Shown one piece after another: positions 55,081 to 63,804 of a DNA stretch of 64,000 nt. The notes below the pieces were generated by a model. That model did not search any database, was not told the DNA's origin, and was given only the letters and a program-made list of their open reading frames with translations. This DNA is from Achromobacter sp. AONIH1 (lineage in GTDB: Bacteria > Pseudomonadota > Gammaproteobacteria > Burkholderiales > Burkholderiaceae_B). The stretch is from contig NZ_CP026124.1 in assembly GCF_002902905.1 (NCBI RefSeq), positions 1,860,001 to 1,924,000 on the forward strand, read 5' to 3'. The position numbers and the translations under genes were made by a program. Position 1 is the stretch's first letter. Each line of letters opens with the position of its first letter.

Positions 55081-56340
55081 ATGAAAGTGCTGGTGTTGGG
55101 CGCTGGCGTCGCGGGTGTGGCGGCGGCCTACTATCTGTGGCGGGACGGGCATGAGGTCGTCGTGGCGGACCGCCAGCCGGCCGCCGCGCGCGAGACCAGC
55201 TTCGGCAACGCGGGCGGGCTGTGCCCCAGCTTCGCCGGGCCCTGGGCCGCACCGGGCATGATCGGCAAGGTGCTGAAGATGTCCCTGCAGCGCAATTCTG
55301 CCATCCGTTTCTCGCTGTCGCCCGAGCCGCGCAAGCTGGCCTGGCTGGCGCGCTGGATGGGGCAGTGCAATGCCGAGCGATTTCGCGTCAACAAGCTGCG
55401 CATGCAGCGGGTGGCGCACTACAGCTTTGCCTGCCTGAAGGAGATCGCCGGCGCGGGACTGCCCATCGATTTCGATTTCCATCAGGATGGCACGCTGCAA
55501 CTGTTCCGCGACGAGGCCGGCCTGAAGGCGGTTCCCGGCATCACCCGCGCGCTGGATGAATTCGAAGTGCCGTGGCGTTTCCTCGAGGGGGCCGACGCGG
55601 CCAGCGTCGAGCCGGCGCTGGCGCACACGCGCGCGTCCATCGCGGGCGCGCTGTTCCTGCCGGCGGACGGCTCCGGCGACAGCTACAAGTTCGCCACCGG
55701 GATGAGCGCCTACCTGCAAGGTCAGGGCGTGGACTTCCGCTATGGGGTCCAGATCCGGCGCCTGGCCGGGCAGGGAGGACGCATTGCCGGCGTCGAGACG
55801 GATCAGGGCACGCTGACGGCCGATGCCTATGTGGTGGCGCTGGGCGGTCAAAGCCCCTTCCTGCTGCGACCGCTGGGGATGACGCTGCCCATCTATCCGC
55901 TCAAGGGCTATTCCATTACCGCCGACGTGACCGATGCGGGTCGCGCGCCGCAGGCCGCCATCATGGATGAGCACAACAAGGTGATGATCTCGCGGCTGGG
56001 CTCGCGGATCCGGGCCGCGGGCATGGCCGAATTGAAGGGTTATGGCTTGGAGGTGGACGCGGGGCGGGTGGCGTTCCTGACGTCCGTGGTGCGCGAGTGG
56101 TTTCCACAGGGCATCGCGCTGGACCGGGCCCAGCCCTGGGCCGGGTTGCGGCCGATGACACCGGACGGCCCGGCCATCCTGGGCCGGACGCGCTACGACA
56201 ACCTGTTCCTGGACTGCGGCCACGGCTCCAATGGCTGGACGCAGGCATGCGGAACGGGCAAGATTGTGGCCGACATCGTCGCCGGCCGGCCGCCGGAGGT
56301 GGACATGGAAGGCCTGACGGCGGAGCGCTACGCGTCATGA
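55081..56340 (+). CDS. D-amino acid dehydrogenase family FAD oxidoreductase (DadA-like)
   Basis: 419 residues. The Rossmann FAD motif is at the N-terminus, G7-A-G-V-A-G12, followed by A-R-E-T-S-F-G-N-A-G-G (about 37-47), which is typical of DadA. The C-terminal G-H-G-S-N-G-W-T (about 381-388) closes the FAD domain. DadA-type enzymes deaminate D-alanine or other D-amino acids at the inner membrane and pass electrons to quinones. It is followed immediately by an Lrp-type regulator gene, which points to amino-acid-responsive control. D-alanine is the default substrate but is not proven. Confidence 0.88.
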   Translation: MKVLVLGAGVAGVAAAYYLWRDGHEVVVADRQPAAARETSFGNAGGLCPSFAGPWAAPGMIGKVLKMSLQRNSAIRFSLSPEPRKLAWLARWMGQCNAERFRVNKLRMQRVAHYSFACLKEIAGAGLPIDFDFHQDGTLQLFRDEAGLKAVPGITRALDEFEVPWRFLEGADAASVEPALAHTRASIAGALFLPADGSGDSYKFATGMSAYLQGQGVDFRYGVQIRRLAGQGGRIAGVETDQGTLTADAYVVALGGQSPFLLRPLGMTLPIYPLKGYSITADVTDAGRAPQAAIMDEHNKVMISRLGSRIRAAGMAELKGYGLEVDAGRVAFLTSVVREWFPQGIALDRAQPWAGLRPMTPDGPAILGRTRYDNLFLDCGHGSNGWTQACGTGKIVADIVAGRPPEVDMEGLTAERYAS

Positions 56341-56378
56341 CCCGGTCCGCCGGTGCGTTGGAAAGTCGAGGAAAGGGC

Positions 56379-56837
56379 ATGGACCAGACAGACATCAAGA
56401 TTCTCGCGCTGCTGCAAAAGGACGCGACCTGTTCCGTGGCCGAGATCGCCGAGCAGGTGAACCTGTCCGTCACGCCGTGCTGGCGGCGCATCCAGAAGCT
56501 CAAGGACGACGGCGTCATCGCGCGCAACACGATCCTGCTGGACCCGAAGGCGCTGGGCCTGAACCTGACCGTGTTCGTGTCCATCAAGACCAGCCAGCAC
56601 AACGCCAAGTGGACGCAGAGCCTGATCAACGCGGTGATGGCGCTGCCCAATGTGGTCGAGTTCCACCGCATGGCGGGCGATATCGATTACCTGCTCAAGG
56701 TCGTGGTCGAGGACATGGCTGCCTACGACCGCTTCTATCGCCGCCTCATCGACGCGGTGGACCTGCTGGACGTGAGCGCCAGCTTCTCGATGGAAGTCAT
56801 CAAGAGCACGACCGAGCTGCCGCTGGACGCGGTCTGA
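56379..56837 (+). CDS. Lrp/AsnC family regulator downstream of the DadA-like gene
   Basis: 152 residues with a helix-turn-helix (about 1-55; M-D-Q-T-D-I-K-I-L-A-L-L) and a RAM domain (about 65-150; M-A-G-D-I-D-Y-L-L-K). The start at 56379 follows GAGGAAAGGG, a strong ribosome site; an ATG at 56337 overlapping the dadA-like stop is possible but would add an unrelated tail. It probably controls the dehydrogenase in response to an amino acid, like DadR-type regulators in other proteobacteria. Confidence 0.88.
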   Translation: MDQTDIKILALLQKDATCSVAEIAEQVNLSVTPCWRRIQKLKDDGVIARNTILLDPKALGLNLTVFVSIKTSQHNAKWTQSLINAVMALPNVVEFHRMAGDIDYLLKVVVEDMAAYDRFYRRLIDAVDLLDVSASFSMEVIKSTTELPLDAV

Positions 56838-57031
56838 CGGCCGGTTTCGCGCCCGGAAAGGGGCTGAAATCCGTTCGCGCAATTTTTTTTCTCTCAGGGC
56901 CCCGTCCGCGAAACACAAATTTCTTTCGGTGCGTTGCTTAAGCCTTATCTCGCAATGCTTTTGCGCACGGCCCGGCGTAGGATATCGCCCATTCCCCGGA
57001 TGGGAATGAATCGGGATATCAAAGGGTCCTC

Positions 57032-57664
57032 ATGGCTTTGGCAGTACCCGCCGCCGGCGATTGCGCCGGTCTGGCTCAGTCGCAGCAATCCCCGGCCCGG
57101 CGCGCGGCGTCGGTGGACGATCTCCTGACCGATTGGAACGGCAGCGAGGATCTCTGGGTCTTTGCCTACGGTTCCCTGATCTGGCATCCCGGCTTTGCCT
57201 GGCGCGAGCGGCGGCTGGCGACGGTGCGCGGCTATCACCGGTCCCTTTGCCTGTGGTCGCACGATCATCGCGGCTCGCCGGACAATCCCGGCCTGGTGTT
57301 CGGCCTGGATCGAGGCGGCTGTTGCCGTGGGGTGGCCTTCCAGATCGCCGCCAGCGACGTGCGGACGGTCTTCGAGATGCTCTGGCGCCGCGAGATGGTG
57401 ACGGGCGCCTATTGCCCGCGCTGGCTGACCTGCCATACCAAGGAAGCGCCCGTGCGCGGGCTGGTGTTCCTGCTCAACCGCGCCTGCCAGGAATACGCGG
57501 CCGACGTCAGCGACGACCGCCTGCTGGCGTCGGTGCGCAACGCGGTGGGCCATTCCGGCCCGTGCCTGGACTATGTGATCGAAACCGAGCGCGCATTGCG
57601 CGCGCACGGCATCGACGATATGCGCCTGGGCGAGCTGGTGCGACGCCTGGGCCAGCCTTGCTGA
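57032..57664 (+). CDS. ChaC-like gamma-glutamylcyclotransferase
   Basis: 210 residues. The glycine motif Y-G-S-L-I-W (about 46-51) and the P-G-F-A-W-R-E-R-R following it identify the ChaC branch, which degrades glutathione to 5-oxoproline and Cys-Gly. The first 30 residues are Ala-rich and poorly conserved, so the start is uncertain. It is convergent with pagP, with 19 bases between the stop codons. Confidence 0.87.
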   Translation: MALAVPAAGDCAGLAQSQQSPARRAASVDDLLTDWNGSEDLWVFAYGSLIWHPGFAWRERRLATVRGYHRSLCLWSHDHRGSPDNPGLVFGLDRGGCCRGVAFQIAASDVRTVFEMLWRREMVTGAYCPRWLTCHTKEAPVRGLVFLLNRACQEYAADVSDDRLLASVRNAVGHSGPCLDYVIETERALRAHGIDDMRLGELVRRLGQPC

Positions 57665-57683
57665 AACCCCCTGTCTCTGGCCG

Positions 57684-58238
57684 TCAGAAGGACCAGCGGC
57701 CGAACATGAACAGCACGTTGCCGTTGCCCTTGCCGCCGGGAATGTAGGTGGCGTAGAGCATGGCGTCCTTGTAGCCGGCCGAGACCAGCGGCAACACGCC
57801 GGGGAAGGGGATGTAATGCATGATGTCCTGGCGCGAGGTCAGGAACACGGTGTAGCCGGCGCCCAGGCGGAAATTCTCGCTGACCCGGCCGATCTTCAGG
57901 AAGCCGTAGCCGGCGATCGGCTGGACCTTGCTGTGTGAGTCCAGGAAGGCCATGCCATACAGGCCCTGCCAGTCTCCGTCCTCGTCGTAGATGCTGCGGC
58001 CGTAGCCGCCGCCCCAGGCGCGCTCGTTGAAGCTGCGGATCTTCTCCGCGCTGTACATGGAGCGGTTGTGCCAGGAATAGCCGCTGATATAGAGGTCGTT
58101 GTTGCCTTCGGACCAGATCTGGTCTAGCCGGGCACAGGCCGATTGCGCCCAGGAGGGCAGGTTGTCACAAGCCTGGGCGCTGACGGTGAAAACCGAGAGC
58201 GCCAAGCCAAGCAAGGCAATCCGGAGTCTGGCGATCAT
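57684..58238 (-). CDS. pagP: Lipid A palmitoyltransferase PagP
   Basis: 184 residues from the ATG. A signal peptide (about 1-24, ending A-Q-A) precedes an outer-membrane beta-barrel enzyme that transfers palmitate from phospholipid to lipid A. The segments N-D-L-Y-I-S-G-Y-S-W-H-N-R (about 46-58) and A-W-G-G-G-Y-G-R-S (about 74-82) match the family; the histidine in Y-S-W-H-N-R is the likely catalytic one. In B. bronchiseptica PagP modifies lipid A and aids persistence. A TTG at 58265 would add nine residues. No insertion element is seen upstream. Confidence 0.93.
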   Translation of the reverse strand: MIARLRIALLGLALSVFTVSAQACDNLPSWAQSACARLDQIWSEGNNDLYISGYSWHNRSMYSAEKIRSFNERAWGGGYGRSIYDEDGDWQGLYGMAFLDSHSKVQPIAGYGFLKIGRVSENFRLGAGYTVFLTSRQDIMHYIPFPGVLPLVSAGYKDAMLYATYIPGGKGNGNVLFMFGRWSF

Positions 58239-58373
58239 TGCAGGGATAGGCGAAGAAAATGACAAGCCTATTACTGTACTTGATGATCTAGGGTTTTCCC
58301 TGTCGGTTTTCTGTCAAGATTGGTCAATAAGTGTGCAGTGCAGCTGTTTTCAGCCAAGTCTGTTGGGCTGGCG

Positions 58374-59846
58374 CTACAGCAGGAAAAGCGTGGCCAGCCC
58401 CAGGAAAATAAAGAAGCCCAGCGAGTCGGTGGCGAAGGTCAGCAGCACTGACGAGCCCATGGCGGGATCCTTGCCGAAACGCGCGCGCACCATGGGCACC
58501 AGCACGCCGACCGAGGCGCCGACCAGCATGTTGCAGATCATTGCGGCCATCATCACGAAGGCGATGGCGAAGGAATGCGAAATCGCCCAGGCGAACAGCG
58601 CCGCCACCAGACTGCCGCACAGTCCTACCATCAGCGTGACGAACAGCTCGCGCTTGACCAGCTGCCAGAGGTTGCGTCCGGTGATCCGGCCCATCGCCAG
58701 CGCCCGGATGATCAGGGTCATGGTCTGGTTGCCCGAGTTGCCGCCGATGCCGGCGACGATGGACATCAGGAAGGCCAGGATCACGATCTGGCTGACCGTG
58801 CCCTCGAACTGCGACGCCACGAACGAAGCCGTGGCGGCGGTACAGAGATTGAACAGCAGCCAGGGCGCGCGGTTGCGCAACGCGGTGGACACGGGGGCGA
58901 AGATGTCCTCTTCCTGCAGACCGGCGCGCGACAGCGCCTGCTCCTGCGAGTCTTCGCGCATCACATCCACCACGTCGGCGATGGTGACGCGGCCGATCAG
59001 ACGGCCCTGGTCGTCCATCACGGGAGCCGAAACCAGGTCATAGCGTTCGAAGGCGCCGGCCGCGTCGGCGTCCGAATCCAGCGGATTGAGCGTCAGGAAG
59101 TCGGAATTCATGACCGCCCGCACCTCGGTTTCCGGTTCGCTGACCAGCAGGCGCGACAGCGGCAGGATGCCCTGCAGCTTGTCCTGGCGATCGACCACGA
59201 AGATCTGGTCGGTATGGTCGGGCAGTTCGTGCAGGCGGCGCAGGTAGCGCAGCACGACCTCCAGCGTCACGTCCTCGCGCACCCGGACCATCTCGAAGTC
59301 CATGATGGCGCCCACGCTGTCCTCCGGATAGCCCATGGCTTCCAGCAGCTGCGCCCGTTCTTCCTCGGTCAGGCCCTTCTGGACTTCCGCCACCACGTCG
59401 GGCGGCAGGTCCGGCGCCAGGTCGGCCAGCTCGTCGGCGTCCATGTTGCCGGTCGCCGCCACCAGGTCCTGGCGGTCCATCGCCTCGATCAGCGATTCGC
59501 GGACCCAGTCCTCGACCTCGAGCAGCACGTCGGCGTCGTGTTCGGGGCTGACCAGCTTCCAGATCGTCTGCCGTTCGTCCTTGGGCAGCGATTCGAGGAT
59601 GAAGGCGATGTCGGCCGGATGCAGGCCGTCCAGCAGCGTCTTGAGCTCGGCTTCGTGCTGCCGGTGAACCAGGTCCTCGACCAGGTTGGCCTTGGCGTCG
59701 CCTTCTTCCTGGCGATGCACCAGGTCGGCGACCAGCTGCTGGCGACGCAGGCGTTCCTGCACTTCGGCCAGGGCGTGCTGGGCGTCTTCCGGGTCGAGGC
59801 GGCGGGGCGTCGCGGGCAGCTTGTGCGCGGCGGCGGATGGCGTCAT
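58374..59846 (-). CDS. mgtE: Magnesium transporter MgtE
   Basis: 490 residues in standard MgtE order: the N domain (about 30-145), paired CBS domains (about 150-290), a plug helix, and five membrane helices (about 330-490). The cytosolic domains sense Mg2+ and close the channel when it is high. The membrane domain has the conserved G-G-N-S-G-N-Q-T (about 373-380). It lies 10 bases downstream of the thioesterase gene on the same strand, so the two may share a transcript. Confidence 0.95.
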   Translation of the reverse strand: MTPSAAAHKLPATPRRLDPEDAQHALAEVQERLRRQQLVADLVHRQEEGDAKANLVEDLVHRQHEAELKTLLDGLHPADIAFILESLPKDERQTIWKLVSPEHDADVLLEVEDWVRESLIEAMDRQDLVAATGNMDADELADLAPDLPPDVVAEVQKGLTEEERAQLLEAMGYPEDSVGAIMDFEMVRVREDVTLEVVLRYLRRLHELPDHTDQIFVVDRQDKLQGILPLSRLLVSEPETEVRAVMNSDFLTLNPLDSDADAAGAFERYDLVSAPVMDDQGRLIGRVTIADVVDVMREDSQEQALSRAGLQEEDIFAPVSTALRNRAPWLLFNLCTAATASFVASQFEGTVSQIVILAFLMSIVAGIGGNSGNQTMTLIIRALAMGRITGRNLWQLVKRELFVTLMVGLCGSLVAALFAWAISHSFAIAFVMMAAMICNMLVGASVGVLVPMVRARFGKDPAMGSSVLLTFATDSLGFFIFLGLATLFLL

Positions 59847-59856
59847 GCGTTACGGC

Positions 59857-60267
59857 TCAAAGTTTGGGTAGGGGGCGGCTGCGGCGGGCTTCGTCGGTGG
59901 CGACGTAGGTCAGGACGGCCTCGGTGACCTTGACGACTTCGGCGTCCAGCCGCTGGCGCTCGGCATAGACTTCGACGGACACCGTGATCGAGGTGTTGCC
60001 GGTCTTGACGATGGCGGCGTAGAAGCTGAGCAGGTCGCCCACGAACACGGGCTCCTTGAACTGGAAGGCGTTGACCGCCACCGTGGCCACGCGGCCCGCG
60101 GCGCGGCGCGCCGCCGGGATCGAACCGGCGATGTCCACTTGCGACATGATCCAGCCGCCGAACACGTCCCCGTGGATATTGGCGTCCGCCGGCATCGGCA
60201 TGACGCGCAGCACGGCGTCGCGATTGGCGGGCAGGGTGGTGAAGGGGGTGGGGGTGCTGGAGGACAT
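59857..60267 (-). CDS. Acyl-CoA thioesterase (YciA-like hotdog fold)
   Basis: 136 residues of a single hotdog domain. N-I-H-G-D-V-F-G-G-W-I-M-S-Q-V-D (about 30-45) is the catalytic region of the YciA/BACH-type thioesterases, which release free CoA from acyl-CoAs. The chain-length preference is unknown. The ATG is preceded by GGAGCCAGCCG on the minus strand. Confidence 0.9.
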   Translation of the reverse strand: MSSSTPTPFTTLPANRDAVLRVMPMPADANIHGDVFGGWIMSQVDIAGSIPAARRAAGRVATVAVNAFQFKEPVFVGDLLSFYAAIVKTGNTSITVSVEVYAERQRLDAEVVKVTEAVLTYVATDEARRSRPLPKL

Positions 60268-60307
60268 GCGGCTGGCTCCAATGCCTGGAAACCAGCCGAT
60301 TATGCAG

Positions 60308-60340
60308 GAAAAACAAGACCGCGGCGCGCGCGCCGCGGTC
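60308..60340 (-). terminator. Terminator of the YeiH-like gene
   Basis: A 10-bp stem GACCGCGGCG/CGCCGCGGTC (60317-60326 with 60331-60340) is followed on the minus strand by a U-rich tract (As at 60308-60316 on the plus strand). Confidence 0.8.
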
Positions 60341-60359
60341 GTTGCGGGCCGGGCCCGGC

Positions 60360-61445
60360 TCAGGACGCCAGCTTGACGATGCCGTAGCCGCCGACCAGCA
60401 GCCAGACGTACAGGATCAGGCCCAGGGCCATGACGCGGGGGCCGGCCTTCTTGATCTGCGCGAAGCGGGTTTCGATGCCCAGCGCCGTCATGGCCATGGT
60501 CAGCGCGAACACGTCCAGGCGGCGCAGCGCGGCCACGGCGTCCGCCGGCAGGATGTTCAGCGAATTGATGATGGCCAGCGCCAGGAAACCGATGGCGAAC
60601 CAGGGGATGGGCAGCTTGGCGCCCTTGCCCTGGCCGCCGGCGTGGCTGGCGGCGTTGCGCAGGTACATGCCCAGCACCAGCAGCACCGGCACCAGCAGGG
60701 CCACGCGGGTCATCTTGACGATGGTGGCGACTTCGGTGGTGGCCGGGTCCACGTTGCTGGCCGCGCCCACGACTTGGGCGACTTCATGGATGGTGCCGCC
60801 GATGTAGATGCCCAGCGCCTGGGTGTCCAGGTTGAGCCAGCCGGCGTGGTAGAGCACCGGGTACAGGAACATGGACAGCGTGCCGAACAGCACCACGGTG
60901 GCAACGGCGACCGCGCTCTTGTGGGGCGCCGAGCGCAGGGTGGGCTCGAAGGCCAGCACGGCGGCCGCGCCGCAGATGGCGCTGCCGGCAGAGGTCAGCA
61001 TGGCGGTGTCGCGGTCCAGGCCCAGCAGGCGCTGGCCGACCACGGTGCCGATCAGCAGGGTGCCCAGCACCACGGCCACGGAAACCGCCAGGCCGGGCAG
61101 GCCCACGGCCACGATCTGCTGGATGCTGATGTTCAGGCCATAAAAGGCCACGGCGATGCGCAGCAGCCGGCGGGCGGTGAAGTTCACGCCCACGCCCCAG
61201 TCCGCCGGCATGGTGCCGCGCAAGAAATTGCCGTAGAGCATGCCGCAGACGATGCCGACCACCAGCGGCGAGAAACCCATGTGCCGGATGGCGGGCAGGT
61301 CCGCCAGCTGCATCACGGCGGCGGCCATCAGGCCGACGAACAGGACGCCGTTGAGTTTGTCGCGCCAGGGCGTGGCGGCGGGGGCGGCCGCGTGGGCGGC
61401 GGGCGAGGCGGGAAGCGGGGCGGCGGTGCTGGTCGAAGCGCTCAT
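60360..61445 (-). CDS. YeiH family (UPF0324) membrane transporter
   Basis: 361 residues with about ten hydrophobic helices and the YeiH family segment S-A-G-S-A-I-C-G-A-A-A-V (about 152-163). YeiH proteins are putative sulfite/sulfate exporters. The gene is divergent from a LysR regulator, the same layout as yeiH-yeiE in E. coli and Salmonella, where YeiE responds to sulfite. A role in sulfite or sulfur-oxyanion export is plausible, by synteny only. Confidence 0.88.
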   Translation of the reverse strand: MSASTSTAAPLPASPAAHAAAPAATPWRDKLNGVLFVGLMAAAVMQLADLPAIRHMGFSPLVVGIVCGMLYGNFLRGTMPADWGVGVNFTARRLLRIAVAFYGLNISIQQIVAVGLPGLAVSVAVVLGTLLIGTVVGQRLLGLDRDTAMLTSAGSAICGAAAVLAFEPTLRSAPHKSAVAVATVVLFGTLSMFLYPVLYHAGWLNLDTQALGIYIGGTIHEVAQVVGAASNVDPATTEVATIVKMTRVALLVPVLLVLGMYLRNAASHAGGQGKGAKLPIPWFAIGFLALAIINSLNILPADAVAALRRLDVFALTMAMTALGIETRFAQIKKAGPRVMALGLILYVWLLVGGYGIVKLAS

Positions 61446-61529
61446 GGCGGGCCTTCTGGAATATCTAAATAACTGGGTGGAATATTAGATTTGCCACTAT
61501 TATTTGAAAAATCTTTATTTTGAATATTT

Positions 61530-61550
61530 AATATCGGAAATTCTGATATT
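61530..61550. promoter_or_regulatory. LysR-type palindrome between yeiH-like and lysR genes
   Basis: AATATC (61530-61535) and GATATT (61545-61550) flank nine bases, 18 bases before the LysR start. The AT-rich dyad fits a LysR-family site that would control the divergent promoters. Confidence 0.55.
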
Positions 61551-61567
61551 TAAGCGGCCATGCTCTT

Positions 61568-62461
61568 ATGACCCCAGACCAGCTGCTCACCTTCGCCTGT
61601 GTGGCCGACACCGGCAACATCAGTCGCGCGGCGCAGACGCTGCACCTGTCGCAGCCGGCGGTGTCGGGCCAGTTGCGCATGCTGCAGGAGTGGTTCGGCG
61701 AGCCGCTATACCGCCGCAGCGGCCATGGCATCGCGCTGACCGAGGCCGGCGAGCGACTGGCCGAGCAGGCCCGCCAATTGCGCCAGGTGTACCGGCAGGC
61801 GCAGGCCGTGCGCGAATCCTGGCGCGGGCTGGAGACGGGCGTGCTGCGCCTGGGCGCCAGCACCACGCCGGCCAGCTACCTGCTGCCGCGACTGGTGGCC
61901 GAATTCCGGCAGGCGTTTCCGGCCGTGAGCCTGCACTTGTCGGATGGCAACACGCGCGAAATCGTCGAGCGGCTGCCCGTTCTGGACCTGGCTTTCATCG
62001 AGGGCGACGTGCCCGCCGGACTGCCGGCAGACACGGCCGTGCATGCCTGGCGCCAGGATGAAGTGGTGGCGATCGTGCGCGCCGACCATGCGTTGTCGGG
62101 CAAGGGCGCCGTGACCCTGCGCGACCTGGCCGCGTCGCCGCTGGTCATGCGCGAACCGGGTTCGGGGGTGCGGCGGCTGGTCGAGCGCGCTTTCGCCGAT
62201 GCCGGCCTTACGCCGTCGGTGGGGTTGGAACTGGCGGGCGTGGAAGGGGTGAAGCAGGCGGTGCGCGCCGGATTGGGCGTGGGCTTCGTGTCGGTGATGT
62301 CGATGCGGCACGAGGACGGCGCGCTGGCCGCGTTGCGGCTGCTGCCCCGGCCGTTGACCCGCACGCTGAGCATCCTGGTGCCGCACGCGGATGCCGCGGC
62401 ACGTGCCGCCGGGCGCTTCCTGGCGATGTGCATGGCGATCGGGCCGGCGGACGGCGCCTAG
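61568..62461 (+). CDS. LysR family transcriptional regulator (YeiE-like)
   Basis: 297 residues. The helix-turn-helix (about 1-60; G-N-I-S-R-A-A-Q-T-L-H-L-S-Q-P-A-V-S) and the effector-binding domain (about 90-290) are complete. It is divergent from the YeiH-like transporter with a palindrome between them, so it probably activates that gene in response to a sulfur or amino acid signal. YeiE assignment is by synteny; CbbR/CysB-type alternatives are possible. Confidence 0.85.
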   Translation: MTPDQLLTFACVADTGNISRAAQTLHLSQPAVSGQLRMLQEWFGEPLYRRSGHGIALTEAGERLAEQARQLRQVYRQAQAVRESWRGLETGVLRLGASTTPASYLLPRLVAEFRQAFPAVSLHLSDGNTREIVERLPVLDLAFIEGDVPAGLPADTAVHAWRQDEVVAIVRADHALSGKGAVTLRDLAASPLVMREPGSGVRRLVERAFADAGLTPSVGLELAGVEGVKQAVRAGLGVGFVSVMSMRHEDGALAALRLLPRPLTRTLSILVPHADAAARAAGRFLAMCMAIGPADGA

Positions 62462-62524
62462 GACTGCGCGCCGCGCGCTGCATCAGGGGCCCGGTCCCAG
62501 CCGGGCCGCCTGACGGACCTGATT

Positions 62525-63727
62525 TCAGGCCTGCGGCTTGGCCAGGCGCTGCAGCGCCAGCTGGACCCAATAGGTGCCGCCCAGCGGCAGCAGTTCGTCG
62601 TTGAAGTCGTAGCTGCCGTTGTGCAGCATGCACGGCCCCAGTCCGTGGCCGTGGGCGCGATGCTCGCCCATGCCGTTGCCGATCCAGACGTAGCAGCCGG
62701 GCAGTTCCTGCAGCATGAAGGCGAAGTCCTCGGCGCCCATGGTGGGCTGGACGTGGTCGTCGACCATGTCCTCGCCGACGATGCCGCGCAGCACCTCGGC
62801 GCAGAAGGCGGCTTCGTCGGGATGGTTGATGGTGGGCGGGTAGTTGCGCTGGAACTTGAATTCCACTTCGCAGTCCATCGCCGCGCAGGTGTGGCGGGCG
62901 ATCTCTTCCATACGGCGTTCGATCAGATCCAGCACGTCCAGCGTGAAGGTGCGCACCGTGCCGCGCAGCTCGGCGTGGTTGGGCACCACATTGTCGGCGC
63001 TGCCGGCGTGAATCTGGGTGATGCTCAGCACCGCGGCGTCGAGCGGGTTGCGGTTGCGCGTGATGATGGTCTGCAGCGATTGCGCCATCTGCACCGCCGC
63101 CATGACCGGGTCGATGCCCAGGTTGGGCATGCCGGCGTGCGTGCCCTTGCCCTTGATGACGATCGAGAACTCGTTGCTGGACGCCATGATGGGGCCGGGC
63201 GTCAGGCCGAACTTGCCGGGCGGCATGCCGGGCCAGTTGTGCATGCCGAACACGGCTTCCATCGGGAAGCGCGTGAACAGCCCGTCGTCGATCATGCGCT
63301 TGGCGCCGCCGCCGCCTTCCTCGGCCGGCTGGAAGATCACGTAGACCGTGCCGGCGAAATCGCGGTGCTGCGACAGGTAGCGGGCCGCGGCCAGCAGCAT
63401 GGCCGTGTGGCCGTCGTGGCCGCAGGCGTGCATCTTGCCTTCGTGCTGGCTGGCGTGGGCGAAGGTGTTCGCTTCCTGCATGGGCAGCGCGTCCATGTCG
63501 GCGCGCAGGCCGACCGCGCGCTCGCCGGGGAGCTTGCCGCGGATGATGCCGACCACGCCGGTGCCGCCCAGGCCGCGATCGATCTCGATGCCCCATTCCT
63601 CAAGCTTGGCCGCGACGACGTCGGCGGTGCGGAACTCTTCAAAAGCCAGTTCGGGATGCGCGTGGATGTCGCGCCGGATGCCGGCGATATCGTTGTGCCA
63701 GGCGACGATGGGTTCGAGCAGTTTCAT
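62525..63727 (-). CDS. M20 family amidohydrolase (second copy)
   Basis: 400 residues of the same M20D family as the protein at 20,513-21,706 and similar along the whole length. Metal motifs H-A-C-G-H-D and P-A-E-E-G-G-G-G are intact. The chosen start gives M-K-L-L-E-P-I-V; upstream codons are less conserved. Likely substrates are N-acyl or aminoacyl conjugates. Divergent from fadD with 77 bases between. Confidence 0.9.
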   Translation of the reverse strand: MKLLEPIVAWHNDIAGIRRDIHAHPELAFEEFRTADVVAAKLEEWGIEIDRGLGGTGVVGIIRGKLPGERAVGLRADMDALPMQEANTFAHASQHEGKMHACGHDGHTAMLLAAARYLSQHRDFAGTVYVIFQPAEEGGGGAKRMIDDGLFTRFPMEAVFGMHNWPGMPPGKFGLTPGPIMASSNEFSIVIKGKGTHAGMPNLGIDPVMAAVQMAQSLQTIITRNRNPLDAAVLSITQIHAGSADNVVPNHAELRGTVRTFTLDVLDLIERRMEEIARHTCAAMDCEVEFKFQRNYPPTINHPDEAAFCAEVLRGIVGEDMVDDHVQPTMGAEDFAFMLQELPGCYVWIGNGMGEHRAHGHGLGPCMLHNGSYDFNDELLPLGGTYWVQLALQRLAKPQA

Positions 63728-63772
63728 GGGGAAAATTCGGGGGACGAAAGGGAACTCAACAAGGGTATCATC

Positions 63773-63787
63773 ATTCGAAAATCGAAT
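63773..63787. promoter_or_regulatory. Small dyad between the M20 gene and fadD
   Basis: ATTCGA-AAA-TCGAAT is a short perfect dyad 17 bases before the fadD start. It may be an operator for fadD or the divergent gene. Confidence 0.35.
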
Positions 63788-63804
63788 TAATGGAGGCAAA
63801 CACT

